Assembly: GCF_050624435.1 (NCBI RefSeq)
Contig: NC_134545.1
Span: forward strand, 88,006,063 to 88,070,062
From: Tenrec ecaudatus
Lineage: Eukaryota; Chordata; Mammalia; Afrosoricida; Tenrecidae
Length of the DNA: 64,000 bases
Direction of reading: 5' to 3'
A program made the translations under genes and the position numbers. Below, one piece after another: positions 20,985-32,656 of this stretch (position 1 is the stretch's first letter; every line of letters starts with the position of its first letter). The notes under the pieces were generated by a model. The model did not search any database and was not told where the DNA came from. It worked only from the letters and a program-made list of their open reading frames with translations.

Positions 20985-23140
20985 TTGTAATATTGAAGGA
21001 TTCCATGGATAAAATATTGAATGATGCAGGAAGCACTCAAAGAAGATAGGAGGGATATGTTGAGTCACTGTACAAAAAGAATTAGTTGACTCTCAATCAT
21101 TTCAAGAAGTAGTATATGATCAAGAATGAATGGTATTGAAGAAAGAAGTCCAAGTTGTACTGAAGGCATTAGCAAAAAAAAAAAATGTTTCCAGGAATTG
21201 ACATAATGCCAAATGAAACGTTTCAACAAGCTGATTAAATACCAGAACCACTCACTGTTTCCAAGAAATTGGAAGAACAGTTGCCTGGCCCACCAACTGG
21301 AAGAAATCCATATTTGTGCCCCTTCCAAAGAAAAGTTACTTAACATAATGCAGAAATGATCAAACAATGTCTTTAAAGCAATGCAAGTAAAAGTTTGCTG
21401 AAGATCATTCGCCGTGATTTCAGGGGCACATTGAAATTGAAGGCAGATTTAAAAGAGGCTGTGGCATGAGGAATATCATTGCTGATATCAGCGGGATCTT
21501 GTTGATAACACTGAGAAGAATGTGAATTCTAGAACACTTCATCATGCTTATCAAAGGCAGTTGTGTGAGTAGAACAAGGAAATGCTACCTGGTTTAAATC
21601 AGGAAAGGTATGTGTCAGGGTTGTATTTTTTCATCACTCTTATTGAATCTGTATGCTGAGCAAATAATGTAAGAAGCTGGACTATGTGAAGTAGAACATG
21701 GCATCAGGATTGAAGGAAGGCGTCTTAATAATCTGCCAGCAATATGCAGATGACACAACTTTGCTTGCTGAAAGCGAGGAGAACTTGAAGCACTCATTGA
21801 TGAAGATTGAAGACTACAGCCTTCAGGACAGATTACAACTCGACACAAAGAAAATAAAAATCCCCATAACTGGCCCAATAGATAACATCATGATAAACCC
21901 AGTGTGATAGTTAGGTTGATTGTACCAACCTGACCAATAGGAACATGTGGGATTAATCAGGTTGCAGTGTGATTGGAGGACAAAGAGATACATTTCTCTG
22001 CAAGGCCTGCCCACTGTCTTTTGCTCTCTGCAGCTGCTGTAGCAAGTTCTCTGCCTCAACCTGTGAGCTACACTACCTGTGGGCCAGGCCAACCCATGGA
22101 TCGTGTTGCTAGAGTTTGAGGCTCCTTTGAGACCTGCTTCCCCACGCTGCTGGTACATCGCTTGAGCTTGAGGCTGATTGATCCTGTCGCCTTGCATTGC
22201 TTGTGTTCCATATCCCACCCGGGCCTGCTTTTCTAAGCTCCTGAGCTACTGACTCTTGGGTTCCCACCCTGCTGCTTACTGCTTGCCTTGCTCTAGGGAG
22301 GACTCAGCTGTCTGCTTCCTTGATCTTGAACCCAGCAGCCCACATGAGCTGAAGGATTTCCAGCATATTAACTGTTCCATGGAAGTGAGTTGAAATGAAC
22401 CTTCTGTACTGCTGTGTGGACTAATTATTATATTCCTTATTTCTGTATAAACCTATCTCTATATAATATATATACATAAGTGTCCTGGTTTCGTTTCTCT
22501 AGAGAACCCTGCCAAATACACTGAGGAAAAACTGAAGGAAAGTTGTCTAGGATTTAATCTTTCTTGAATCCACAAGCAATGCTCATGGAAGCAGCCATCA
22601 AGAAATCAAAGGGGTATATTGCATTGCACAAATCTGCTGCACAAGACCTCTTTTAAAAACCATTGAAGACTAAAGATGTTATTTTGAATACTAGGGTATG
22701 CCTGACCCAAGCCATGGTACTTTATATTCTGCCTGTGAATGTTGGCCAATGAATAAGGAAAGAAGAATCGATGCACTTGAATGATGGGGCTGATGAAGAA
22801 CACCAAAGGTCCCGCGGACTTCCAGAAAAACAAACAACTCGGTCTTGGGAGAAGTACAGTCAGGATGTGCCCTTGAAGCAAGGACGGCAGGACTTCATCT
22901 CATGTACTTTGGATGTGTCATCCGCTGGAGACAAGCCCCTGGGAAAGCACATCCTCTTTAGTCCAGCAGAGGGCCAGTGGAAAAGAGGAAGACCGTCACT
23001 GAGATGGATCCACACAGGCCTGCAACGAGGGGCTCAAGCATGACAATTGAAGACGGCACAGGACCGCCCCGGGTTCTGTTCTGCTGTGTGTGGGGCCAGT
23101 ACAAGTCAGAATGGACTCAAAGTCACCTTATGGCAACAGA
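20985..23140 (+). mobile_element. BovB/RTE LINE 3' half with YADD motif (split by LTR)
   Basis: Plus-strand BovB in two parts, 20985-21902 and 22521-23140. A short frame keeps QYADDTTLLAESEENLK, the catalytic YADD of the reverse transcriptase, at 21743-21754. The second part resumes with GAAAGTTGTCTAGGATTTAATC and runs to the 3' end. Many stops and shifts: non-functional. Confidence 0.85.
21903..22520 (+). mobile_element. ERVL MLT2-like solo LTR (family B) in BovB
   Basis: 618 bp, from TGTGATAGTTAGGTTGATTG to AGAGAACCCTGCCAAATACA; both ends resemble MLT2. Flanks CCCAG and CTGAG are only a weak duplication. BovB resumes immediately after. Confidence 0.8.
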
Positions 23141-23195
23141 GTAACAGAAATACTGCCCATGTGTGGCTCAATGAACAGAATCGTAACATTTAGGA

Positions 23196-23403
23196 GGCTC
23201 TCACAGCCATTGAGTTGATTCCAACTCATAGTAACCCTACTGGACAAGGTAGGACTGCCCCCTGTGGGTTTTCAAGATTATAAATCTTTATAGGAATAGA
23301 AAGCCTAATCTTTCACTCACAGAGAGGCTGGTGGTTTTGAACTGATGACCTTGTGGTTAGTAACTCATTGCATAATACACTATACCACCAGCACTCTTAG
23401 GAG
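23196..23403 (-). repeat. AfroSINE
   Basis: Near full-length minus copy, CATTGAGTTGATTCCAACTC to ACTATACCACCAGCACTC. Confidence 0.88.
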
Positions 23404-23469
23404 GCTAGATGGCTGAATTCAGTGCACCTTCTCTCAGCTCTAGGGGAAGGCCGTCGTCTTTTCTCAACT

Positions 23470-23690
23470 TTTATTTGGAAGCAGAGTGGGTTACGTGTTG
23501 GGCTAGTAATCATGAGGTCAGTAGTTGAAACCTACCAGCCACTCAGAGGGAGAAAGAGGAGGCTTTCTGTTCCCATCAAGATCTATAGTCTCAGAACCTC
23601 CACAGGGGCTGCTCGCCTCTGCACACAGGGGTTGCTGTGAGTCAGAACTGACTTGGTGGCATTTGATTTATTTGGTGATCATGGGACTGT
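23470..23690 (+). repeat. AfroSINE
   Basis: Plus copy; GGTTACGTGTTGGGCTAGTA, then GAGGTCAGTAGTTGAAACC, ending GACTTGGTGGCATTTG. Confidence 0.8.
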
Positions 23691-23910
23691 CATTATGTTC
23701 CCGAAGAAAGATGAGTGTAAAATGTGTTATATCTGATCATTTGGGGGAACAAAACACTGTCTGGCCCTGTGTTTGCTTGCTGAATTTGCTTTTATATCTC
23801 AAAAGAGATCGGCTTGCAACACATTTTAACCTAAAACTGTTTCATTAATATAGCAAAGAAAATCCATTCTCCAATGGGATTATAACCACAGAGATGGGAG
23901 TTAGGATTTA

Positions 23911-23911
23911 C

Positions 23912-23952
<41 letters not shown>
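23911..23952. repeat. (AC)n microsatellite
   Basis: About 20 AC units. Confidence 0.97.
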
Positions 23953-23953
<1 letters not shown>

Positions 23954-24034
23954 ACACACTTTATTAACAATGAAAAGGGTTTAGTATGGAAGTTAGTAGG
24001 TTACCACAAGTCAGGATCAGCAAACATTGGGAAT

Positions 24035-24510
24035 TACGTTAGTCTGGGTAGACTAGAGAAACAAATCCATAGACACTGATATGCATATTAAAAAAGGTAT
24101 TATATAAATTGCACATTGAGAAAATATCCCAGTCCAATTCAGATCAAGTCTATAAGTCTGATATTAGTCCATATGTCTGATACCAATCTATAGAGTTCTC
24201 TTCATACTCACAAAATATATGCAATGACGCAGAATGCAGGAAGATCACAGGCCAGTGGCATTGTAAGCATCTCAGCGCTGGCAGGGGTCTCCACGTGGTT
24301 CCTTCAGCTCCAAAACTCTGACTGCCTCTGGGTAGCTTCACGTGGCTTCTCCTCAGAAATATCTCACAGGGCATGAGCCTGTGTCCCACCTCCAGTGAGC
24401 TGTTTATCTCTTTGCCCTCCAATCAAACTACGACCTTACTGACAGGCTAAACTCCACCCCTTCACTGTTAAGTCCCTCCCAGATTGACAACAGATGATGT
24501 AATTACCACG
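24035..24510 (-). mobile_element. ERVL-type solo LTR (family A)
   Basis: 476 bp with a perfect 5-bp duplication GGAAT (24030-24034, 24511-24515). Diverged ends TACGTTAG and TACCACG. Confidence 0.85.
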
Positions 24511-24519
24511 GGAATACCG

Positions 24520-24860
24520 CCATTGATGACTTCAACGAGCCGCCAAGTCTCTCTTTACTTCTCAGTTTCTCAGCCCATGGTCACCATGTCTCTGGTTCTC
24601 AGCTTCTCAGACACGTGTTCTCTTGGTGTTTGCCTCCATGGGCCAGGAAGCCAGTTTACCTGTAACTGACCCACAGTCCCATCAGCCAGATCAGGAGAAG
24701 GTGGCCCAGAGTGTCGGTGCTGTGCCTCCGTGTCTCTGTGCCACATTAGTGGCACATCTGGTCTCGGCGGCCATGCCGCTTGCACACACTCTCCCAAGGT
24801 CCTCTGGGCTCTCTCCACACATCATTTTGAGGAACACAATTCAATCTGTCACAGAGGTCA
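24520..24860 (-). repeat. Possible MLT1-type LTR remnant
   Basis: Ends GAGGAACACAATTCAATCTGTCACAG, like the reversed 5' end of MLT1/MST LTRs. The rest is too diverged to be sure. Confidence 0.35.
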
Positions 24861-25009
24861 TACTGGTGTAGGGTGTAGGTTCCTACACAGAACCCCTTCT
24901 TGTTTATTTATTTGAATAGTTTCATGGGCATATAATTCACATAGCATTTACTTTGATAGTTTAGTCCCTTCTTGTTTATATATATATTTAAAAAGCCCCA
25001 AACCCAGCA

Positions 25010-25389
25010 TAGACCCAGAGACACAAACAGGAAAGATAGACACCTAGGAATGCCAAGGACCAGCAAGGAATTTCTGACAAGACCCTCCCTTCGAGGCAGA
25101 TTAGCAATGTCTGTACAAAGGTGCTAAGGAAGAGCAGCACTGAGCTGCTGGAGTGGTTCGCAGGGTGGAGAGAGGCCCGAGAGAGGAGTAGCTCCCCTCT
25201 GTGACTTGGCTGGATGTAGTGTTTGGTGGGCGCCCCAATCTAGAGTCAGGCCCTAGGGAACGCTCTGAGCTGGGCCACATCACGGAGCAGTGTCTGCAAG
25301 GGCACTGATGCCCGGGGCTGGGGAGGGGTGGGGTTTAGTGACTGTGCAGAGACTATGCAGCACGTGAGAACAGCCAGCAACAGAGACAA
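25010..25389. other. Unassigned intergenic DNA
   Basis: Nothing recognised in this stretch. Confidence 0.5.
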
Positions 25390-25640
25390 GCCAAGAGATT
25401 CTGGTTATACCGCTCTGCATCCTCGAGGGGTTGGGAGTGGGGCTTTGGTGTCAGGCTGTACCCATGCCTAGACTTTGCAAGCCACTAGGCAGCTAGGTGT
25501 CTCATGTTTCTTGCCCCAATGGAGGCTCCTCAACATACTGGCAGCACGGAGTTATTATGAGGACTGCAGAGGCTGGTGCCCAGCAAGGGTTTGCCTAGCA
25601 CAGTGCGTGGCACTTCAGAAAGCAGGGCTGTATCATTAGT
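25390..25640 (+). repeat. MIR SINE relic
   Basis: Diverged MIR order: GGTGTCAGGCTGTACCC, GAGTTATTATGAGGACTGCAG, CTAGCACAGTGCGTGGCAC. Confidence 0.5.
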
Positions 25641-25764
25641 TTATTCTGACAGCGAAGACTTGGTGTACACCGATTACGTGCCAGCACAGAAAGACTCAAG
25701 CCCGTGGGAAATACCCTGCCAGCAAAGGAGCGCCCAGTCTCTCAGGGGAGACGGCTATCTAGAC

Positions 25765-26396
25765 CAGTGGTTCTCAACCTTTGGGGGTCGAACGACCCTT
25801 TCATGGGGTTATCCGATTCACAGAAGTAGCAAAACTACAGTTGTAAAGTAGCAATGAGTGGCTTTAAAGGCTGTGGTACATACATACAATGGAGTACTAC
25901 GCATCACTAAAAAGCAGTGATGAACGCATGAAGCACATCGCCACATGGGAAGATCTAGAGGAAATTCATGATAAGTGAAGTAAGCCAAGCACAAAAGGAC
26001 AAGTACAACTTGAATCTCCTGAGGCAAGCTTTAAAAAAAATTCAAAAGGGGCATAGGGAAAAAGCTACTGTAGACCAACATTCCTGGGGTGAGGACCAGG
26101 TAGTATGACAGGGACCAGACCAAATACAGGGATACACATGGTAGCCAACTAAAAAGGAGGTGAGGAGAGGAACAAAAATAGTAATAAAAAATAAATGGGT
26201 AGCAGGGGCACAGGGCACTAACCCACCCAAGGGGAGGGTACTGTTTATATCTCCACAGGGAAAGAGGGACCAGACTTCAACCCAGTGCTTAAAAAAAAAA
26301 AAAGAAAAGAGAGAAAATAATTTTATGGTTGGAGGTCACCACAACATGAGGAACTATATTAAAGGGTCACGGCCTGAGGAAGGTGGAGGACCACTG
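25765..26396 (-). mobile_element. SPIN hAT MITE, short form, split by an L1
   Basis: Terminal inverted repeats CAGTGGTTCTCAACC and ...CCACTG, with 8-bp duplication ATCTAGAC / CTCTAGAC (7 of 8). Outer SPIN parts are 25765-25861 and about 26300-26396. Inside, GTTATCCGATTCACAGAAGTAGC shows the same internal-deletion joint as 38001-38196. Family recognition (SPIN, non-autonomous hAT) is from memory. Confidence 0.88.
25862..26299 (+). mobile_element. L1 3' end (ORF2 end and 3' UTR) inside SPIN
   Basis: Begins near ACAATGGAGTACTACGCATCA, the end of L1 ORF2, and ends in a 13-base A-run. A different subfamily from the CAATAAAATGATTTTA type. The target duplication is not clear. Confidence 0.75.
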
Positions 26397-26777
26397 CTCT
26401 AGACAAAGGAAGATAATGGAGTTTGGCCAAGTGCCCTGGGAACCCTGGGGCTGGGATCCCAATGCTCTCCTGCTCTCAAGCTGTTGCTGGCTCCCATGAC
26501 ACTGGAATGAAGTCAGACAGTAAAACCCTTATGGTGGCCCCTAAGCCTTGTCCTGGTCCCTGGACCCTTCATCTCTCACACGCTCCTCTTTATATGCTGT
26601 TCTGATCACTGGCCCCTTGCTGTTCACAGACATGCCCACACATTGTTGACTCAGACGTCTGGCATCTGTCCTTCCCCCTGGGAATGCTCTTTCCCAGGCA
26701 ATTCCCTGCATCTTCTGGATTCTTGTCATTATTGCCTCTTTGGTCCTCCCAGATTAGAGAGAGCCCTCTCCCTTAAT

Positions 26778-26990
26778 GTCACTCGTCGCCTGTCAGTCAA
26801 TTCTGACTCAGAGAAAACTTGGAGGACACGGTAGAATCGCCCCTGTAGGTGTCTGAGACAATAACTCTTAATTTTTTATTTTTTTTACTATATCTCTTCA
26901 CGGGAGTAGAAAACCATGTCTTTCTCCCTCGGAGTGCCTGGCAGGTTTGAACTGCTGACCTTGTGTTTAGCAGTCCCTCCCCTCATCTTA
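26778..26990 (-). repeat. AfroSINE
   Basis: Minus copy with TCAGTCAATTCTGACTCAGAG and TTTGAACTGCTGACCTTGTG; an internal T-rich expansion near 26870. Confidence 0.82.
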
Positions 26991-26991
26991 A

Positions 26992-27125
26992 GAAACCCTG
27001 GTGGTGCTGTGGGCTACGTGTTGAATGGCAAGGTCGGCAGTTCAAACCGACAGGGTGCTCCTTGGGAGAAAGTTGAGGCTATCTGCTTCCACGAAGAATG
27101 ACGGCCTTGGAAACGCTGTGTTGGA
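26992..27125 (+). repeat. AfroSINE 5' part
   Basis: AAACCCTGGTGGTGCTGTGG through GGTCGGCAGTTCAAACC; inverted with respect to its immediate neighbour, making a SINE hairpin pair. Confidence 0.82.
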
Positions 27126-27784
27126 ATGGCTGGCTGGCAGGGAGCTCGGTTTGCCCTCTTCTTTCACTCTTCTCCCCGCGCTACTCTCCTTGAGCATTTA
27201 GTTCATGTTTATTGGGCTATCTGCGTGTGGTCCATCCTTCCCTAGAACAGAGACTCCGTAGGGCAGAGAGGTCTCTTGGTCATCACGGCCCCACCTCCTA
27301 AGGTAGTTCAGCCAACATAGTAGGCCCTCAGGGAATGCTGGGTAAATCCCTGAGCAAATGAGGAAAGGGTAGGAGAGGCCCCAGAAGAAGTGGTAGAAGA
27401 GGGAGGGGCCCCAGGCTTTGCTACTCCACCCCTTTGCTCCCCCTTTAACGGGTGTTTTCAGCAAAGCTTCACAGAACAGTGTGGGTTCCCCTTGAACGAT
27501 TTCTACACAGGTTGCTCGGGACGTTGGTTCCGTTCCCGACCATGCACGCACCTGCTCTCGCAGCCTCTGGGCTGAAGGTTTCCCTGCCACGGGCCGGTTT
27601 GCTGCCCCTCTTGCCTTTGTTGTGCGGTCACTTCTGGCGATCGGGTCTCGTCAAGATGGTTTTAAGGAGCACAGTCCCTGCCAGTTGCTACTCTTTCTCC
27701 TGTGAGCCTCTGTCTGGGGTGTGAAGGTTGGGCTCACCAGGCTGGGCCTTGGAGTGGACCTCTGGAGGAAGGCTGGAAAAACCA

Positions 27785-27915
27785 AGCTCACTGTCACCCA
27801 GTCGAATCCAGCCCATAGCAACCCTACAGGACAGACTAGAACTGCCCCTGTGGGCTACCAAGACCAACTCTTGATGGGAGTAGAAAGCCCCGTCTTTCTC
27901 CCATGGAGGCAGACA
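27785..27915 (-). repeat. AfroSINE fragment
   Basis: TCACCCAGTCGAATCCAGCCC, then AGAACTGCCCCTGTGGGCTA. Confidence 0.75.
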
Positions 27916-28049
27916 GGGGCCGAGAAAATCTTCAAACCCCTTTCCCCCTTCTGTGATGGTTCTTGCTAGGTGCCGTCCAGGAGAAGTCCAATTTCCACTG
28001 ACAGCGGCTCCCACGTGAGGGTGGAGTGGCCCCATCGGGCTTTGGAGGC

Positions 28050-28150
28050 TGTACGTCTCATGGAGCAGATCCTGGGGTCTTTCTTCTGTGGTGCCACTAG
28101 GTGGACTTGAACCGACAACCTTGACATTCGTAGTCGTGCCACCTGGCGAC
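28050..28150 (-). repeat. AfroSINE fragment
   Basis: TGGTGCCACTAGGTGGACTTG and GACAACCTTGACATTCGTAG; partial and diverged. Confidence 0.45.
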
Positions 28151-28586
28151 CTGTCCACAACCCATGGGTTTCCACAGGGACTGTAGTAAAATGAGAAATC
28201 AAGAAATAGTGGTAGACAAGAGCTTCTCCCCATTCTGGAAGTTGACACACTGATGCAGTTGTCACAGACACGTAGATATACGTGACCTTTCCCCCATCAG
28301 CCCAGGCTGTGGTTAGGTGCCAGGGGGTACATTCCGACGCATAGCCCAGTGATGACAGTTGAGTCACCAGGACCTCTCTCGCTCTCCTAGTCCCCTCAAT
28401 ACACCCATCACAACCCCAACACATCTAAAACACATTCCCGTGATTGGATGGGGTCCCAGAGTGTGGCATCTGAGGTCATACAGCTTGGAGGGGATGGAGT
28501 CAGGACCCTCCTCGTGTGCCTTCCACCAGTAGTCACCAGAGTGACCACAAAAGGAAACCAAATTCCTCCAGGACCTTCTTGTAGAC

Positions 28587-29036
28587 CAGCAGTTCTCAAC
28601 CTGTAGGTTGCGACCCCTTGGGGGGATCGAACGACCCTTTCACAGAGGTCACCTAAGACCATCAGAAAACACACATTCCCGATGGTCTTAGGAAGGGAGA
28701 CCTCGCTCCTCTCCAGGCAGGTCTGCCCACATGCAGATACGCCCACATATGAGTACCCGGTGTGAAGACTGTTACCCATGCTACACCATGCTTCAAGAGA
28801 AAATTTCATTGATTTGTCATTAGAAATAAATATTTTACAATATAGAATGACATATTGCTTTTGTGATGAATCGCTGTGTTTAATGATGCTCAATTTGTAA
28901 CAACGAAAATACATTCTGCATAGCAGATATGTACATTACGATTCATAACAGTAGCAAAATTACAGTTATGAAGTAGCAAGGAAAATACTGTTATGGTTGG
29001 GGGTCACCACAACCTGAGGAAGGCTGAGAACCACTG
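28587..29036 (-). mobile_element. SPIN hAT transposon, long non-autonomous form
   Basis: 450 bp between CAGCAGTTCTCAACCTG and GAGAACCACTG, with 8-bp duplication TTGTAGAC / TTCTAGAC (7 of 8). Near both ends it has the AAGACCATC inverted pair and GGGGTCACCACAACCTGAGGAA. No transposase frame. Confidence 0.93.
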
Positions 29037-29044
29037 TTCTAGAC

Positions 29045-30210
29045 CCTGGAGCTGGGCGGGGAGAGAACTGGGCTAGGAGGATCCCTCTTGGACATTCTCA
29101 TAGGGGATTGGGGCTGGGAGGCCTGGGAATCCTGGGAAAAGAACAAACCCTGTGGAGGGGAGAACATTTGGAAGCAAACTGAGTGAAGGTGTCTCTCGGG
29201 CCAACTTCTTGGGAAGGAATCACCAAGAAAGAGGCAGAAGGCAGATACCACGCTTTAGGGACAGGGGTGTTATTTCTGAGCATGAGGGCATGGTTCAAAT
29301 GACAAACCGGAATTCTGAAGTTTCTAAACGGCCTCCTTTTGTACTGAGAACATTTACAATCTCCCAATTAGAATGATCAGCTGCATTTATGAGAGAAGTT
29401 CCGAGGGAAGACAGGACTAAGTGGAAGGGGCCCATAGTGCCGTGACCCGGTAAAGTGGGAGAGGACGGAAGCAGGAGAGACACGGACCTTTCCTCATGGG
29501 TGTGGAAAGCCATCCAGTGGCAGATCTGCGGCCAGATAGTGACCTAAGCCAGACGGTCCCAGTTCCTCCCTCTACTGGAGCTTGTTATGTGTTTGTATGT
29601 TTGAAATCTGAAAGAACCCTTTTTATGCGTATTTTCATCGTCAGAACGGCTCCCTCCCTGCACCAGTTTTGGATAATGCCTTCATATTTCAGTTGGAAGG
29701 TGTTCATAGACGGCTCAGACCTTGGGTCCTTAACTTGTTGGCATTCTCCTTGGGGTCTCGCAAATATATTTGTGGAAGTCTTCCTTTCTTTTAATGGGAG
29801 TTTGGACCTTGTTGTTAAAAGAAGACTGCTTCGGACTGGATGCTCCCTACTGGAGAAGCCCCGATCGGATATGTGAATGGCGTGTGTATGCGTGGATACA
29901 AGTGTGTGTGTGTGATACGTGTCTGTGTACCTTGTGTGTGTGTCTTCAGAAATATCCATGTGCTTGTGTTTCTACCCTGTATGTGCTGAGAGCGTTCTCC
30001 CCGATGTTTCCTTTCTCTGGTTCAAAGAGAAGCCATCGGGTGCGTGTCCCACTTTTCTCCGAACTAGGCGACTGTTGTTCAATGATGGTATCGAGTTAGC
30101 AAAGCAGTGGCGGGTGCTGCCTCTCTGAGAGGCATCTCTGTGGGATCCTGTGGATGGGTCTGTTCTGGTCTGTACCGGGAAGGCCCAAAGGACAACAGTG
30201 TGGCACTGGG
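29045..30210. other. Unassigned intergenic DNA
   Basis: No gene or familiar repeat. A TG-rich patch at 29880-29945. Confidence 0.5.
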
Positions 30211-30214
30211 CGGT

Positions 30215-31010
30215 GATTTCGAGTCACGTGGTCTGGTCTTTTGCGGACGAGTAGATTCTGATTCTGGCGACCCCATGTGTGTGAGAGTAGAACTGCACTC
30301 TGGAGACTGCAGAGGCTGGATTTTTCTGCAACCACATGGAAGCAGATGGACAGGCCTTTCTTCTTCTTCTTCTTCTTTTTAAAATCATTTTATTGGGGGC
30401 TCATGCAACTCTTTTTTTAAAAAAAACATTTTATTAGGGACTCATACAACTCTTATCACAATCCATACAGCCATTAATTGTGTAAAGCACATCTGTACAT
30501 TCATTGCCCTAATCATTTTCAAAGCATTTGCTCTCCACTTAAGCCCTTGGCATCAGGTCCTCTTTTTCCCCCTCCCTCCCCGCTCCCCCTTCCCTCATGA
30601 GACCTTGATAATTTATAAATTATTATTTTGTCATATCTTGCCCTGTCTCCCTTTACCCCCTTTCCTGTCGTCCGTCCCCCAGGGAGGAGGTCACATGTAG
30701 ATCCTTGTAATCGGTTCCCTCTTTCCAACCCACTCTCCCTCTACCCTCCCAGTATCGCCACTCACACCCCTGGTCCTGAAGGTATCATCTGCCATGGATT
30801 CCCTGTGCCTCCAGCTCCTATCTGCACCAGTGTACATCCTCTGCTCTATCCAGACTTGCAAGGTAGAATTCGGATCATGATGGGGGGGGGGGAGAGGAAA
30901 CATTTAGGAACTGGAAGAAAGCAGACAGGCCTTTCTTCTGTGGATGCACTTGAACCCCCAAGCTTGCTATTCATAGCAGTTTAAGTGCAGATGGTTTGGG
31001 TCGCCCTCAA
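30215..31010 (-). repeat. AfroSINE split by L1
   Basis: Minus-strand SINE parts 30215-30364 and 30925-31010, reading TTTCGAGTCACGTGG, AGAACTGCACTCTGGAG and, after the L1, GGATGCACTTGAACCC. Confidence 0.75.
30365..30924 (-). mobile_element. L1 3' end inside AfroSINE
   Basis: Perfect 15-bp duplication ACAGGCCTTTCTTCT (30350-30364, 30925-30939). The L1 terminus occurs twice in a row (about 30380-30413, then from 30420), so either a second L1 hit the first one's tail or the tail was duplicated. Confidence 0.9.
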
Positions 31011-31069
31011 GAACTGCCGAGCGAATTGGCAAGGTGGGTTAAGCTAATTAACGACACAGGACCCATTGG

Positions 31070-32270
31070 CTAACATTTTGTGGAAAATATCAGCTGAGCC
31101 CTTACCTCATTTTCATCCCAAACATATTCCAGATGGCTGAGAGACTTCAGCATAAAAACTTAAATCATGAACGTCCTACACGAAAAAAAGGTAGGTGAGC
31201 AGGGGTCAGGGACGCCTCTGTGAACAGAACCCAGGATCGAGCCATCCTGCAGGAGACGACGAATAAGCTAGGCCCCACAAAAATGAGGACTTCGGTGGGC
31301 AAGCCCGCCGACCAGCAAAGTAAAAAAAAAATAACCAACTGGGAAAAGGAGTGTCCACCTCGTACCTCTTCAACAAAACCACATTTCCCTTAATCTCAGG
31401 ACACACGTGTAAGTCAATGAAAAAGATGAGCAATCCCATAGAAACAGTGGCCAAGGTCGCAGAGGCTTCGATTGAAAGAGAAAGGCAAGCTGAAGACACG
31501 GAAAGGAATCTGCACAACGAGGTGTCTTGCAAAATTCCAAAGCTGACAGAGATGAAGAGATGGCTAGTGCTCAGTGTTGGCGAGGGCTGAGGGACACAGT
31601 CACTTTTATACACGCTGATAGCTGGAGTGTCAGTGTATAGGGCTCTGAAGGATAATTTGGTGGTATTAAGATACTTAAATGCAAAAATAACTTAATGCAC
31701 AAACCATTTGACCTATTAATTATAAAGCTCTGGATTTGTCCCACGGATACATTTTAGAAGTCGCCAAGTCAGCCAAGATGCTCATTAAAACATTACTTAT
31801 CATGGCAATAACTCTAGAAGCAACCTCATTTCACCCAGGAGGTTCTTTTATAAATTACAACACAGCCATAAAATAGGCCCTGTGAAGCCATTAAAGGAAT
31901 TCCTTTATATGTTTATATGAAATTCAACTCCTAAATATGTGTGCTTATATGAAAAGACTTCTAATAGATTCTCATAAACTATACGAGTTAGCTTAGTATA
32001 TGGTGCATAGTGTCATTCCTTCACCTAGGTTAAACTATATACTTAGGGTCAAGCTATTGGTAAATGCATATAATTTTCTAGGGAAACTTACACATAAAAA
32101 TTATAAATAATTATTATGATTGGGTGGTGAGGCGAGGGGAGACTTTTACTTTTCATTTTATGCCTTTCTTTGCTTTCGGTTTTTCTTCTCTTTTCTTTTT
32201 TTGCTTTTGATTTTTCAAACCATGTGTACACATGACTTTTCTTTCTTTTTAATTTTACTTTTATTTCTAA
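31070..32270 (+). repeat. Ancient L1 (L1M type) 3' region
   Basis: Degraded ORF2 end and 3' UTR in the order of L1M elements: AGATGGCTGAGAGACTTCAG, GGCAATAACTCTAGAAGCAACC, then GGGGAGACTTTTACTTTTC and AACCATGTGTACACATGAC. Confidence 0.65.
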
Positions 32271-32377
32271 AGGATGAACAGAGATTATCTGGTTACTAGG
32301 TTTGCAAAATGTTAAATGCTTCTGTATGCAAATAGATAGTTAAGAAAATAGGATTAATACATGATACAAATTCTCTC

Positions 32378-32500
32378 CTGCTATTGAGTCAATTCTGACT
32401 CATATAGAACCAGTGGGACATGGTAGAATTCTTTCTGAGAGTTTTAATATTTATGAGAGCAAACAACCTCATCTTTCGCCCCAAATAGGAGAGCTGACAC
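32378..32500 (-). repeat. AfroSINE fragment
   Basis: CTATTGAGTCAATTCTGACTC and CAACCTCATCTTTCGCCCC. Confidence 0.7.
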
Positions 32501-32656
32501 AAAAGAAAATAACAAAGTGCAAATCCTTAAATTCTCCCTCACTTAAAATTTGGTCTTCATTCTACAGAATACAGAAATAATTTCCCTGATTCACAAATGC
32601 ATTTCTTTTCCACCTCTCTTTATCATAGTGGTTTTTATTGGTCTAGTTGTGAGAAT

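Larger units (their letters stand above)
26430..27365 (+). repeat. L2 LINE relic split by two SINEs
   Basis: L2 3' region at 26430-26775 (CTGGGAATGCTCTTTCCCAG) and 27170-27365 (AACAGAGACTCCGTAGGGCAGAG, CAACATAGTAGGCCCTCAGG), interrupted by two AfroSINEs. Confidence 0.6.
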
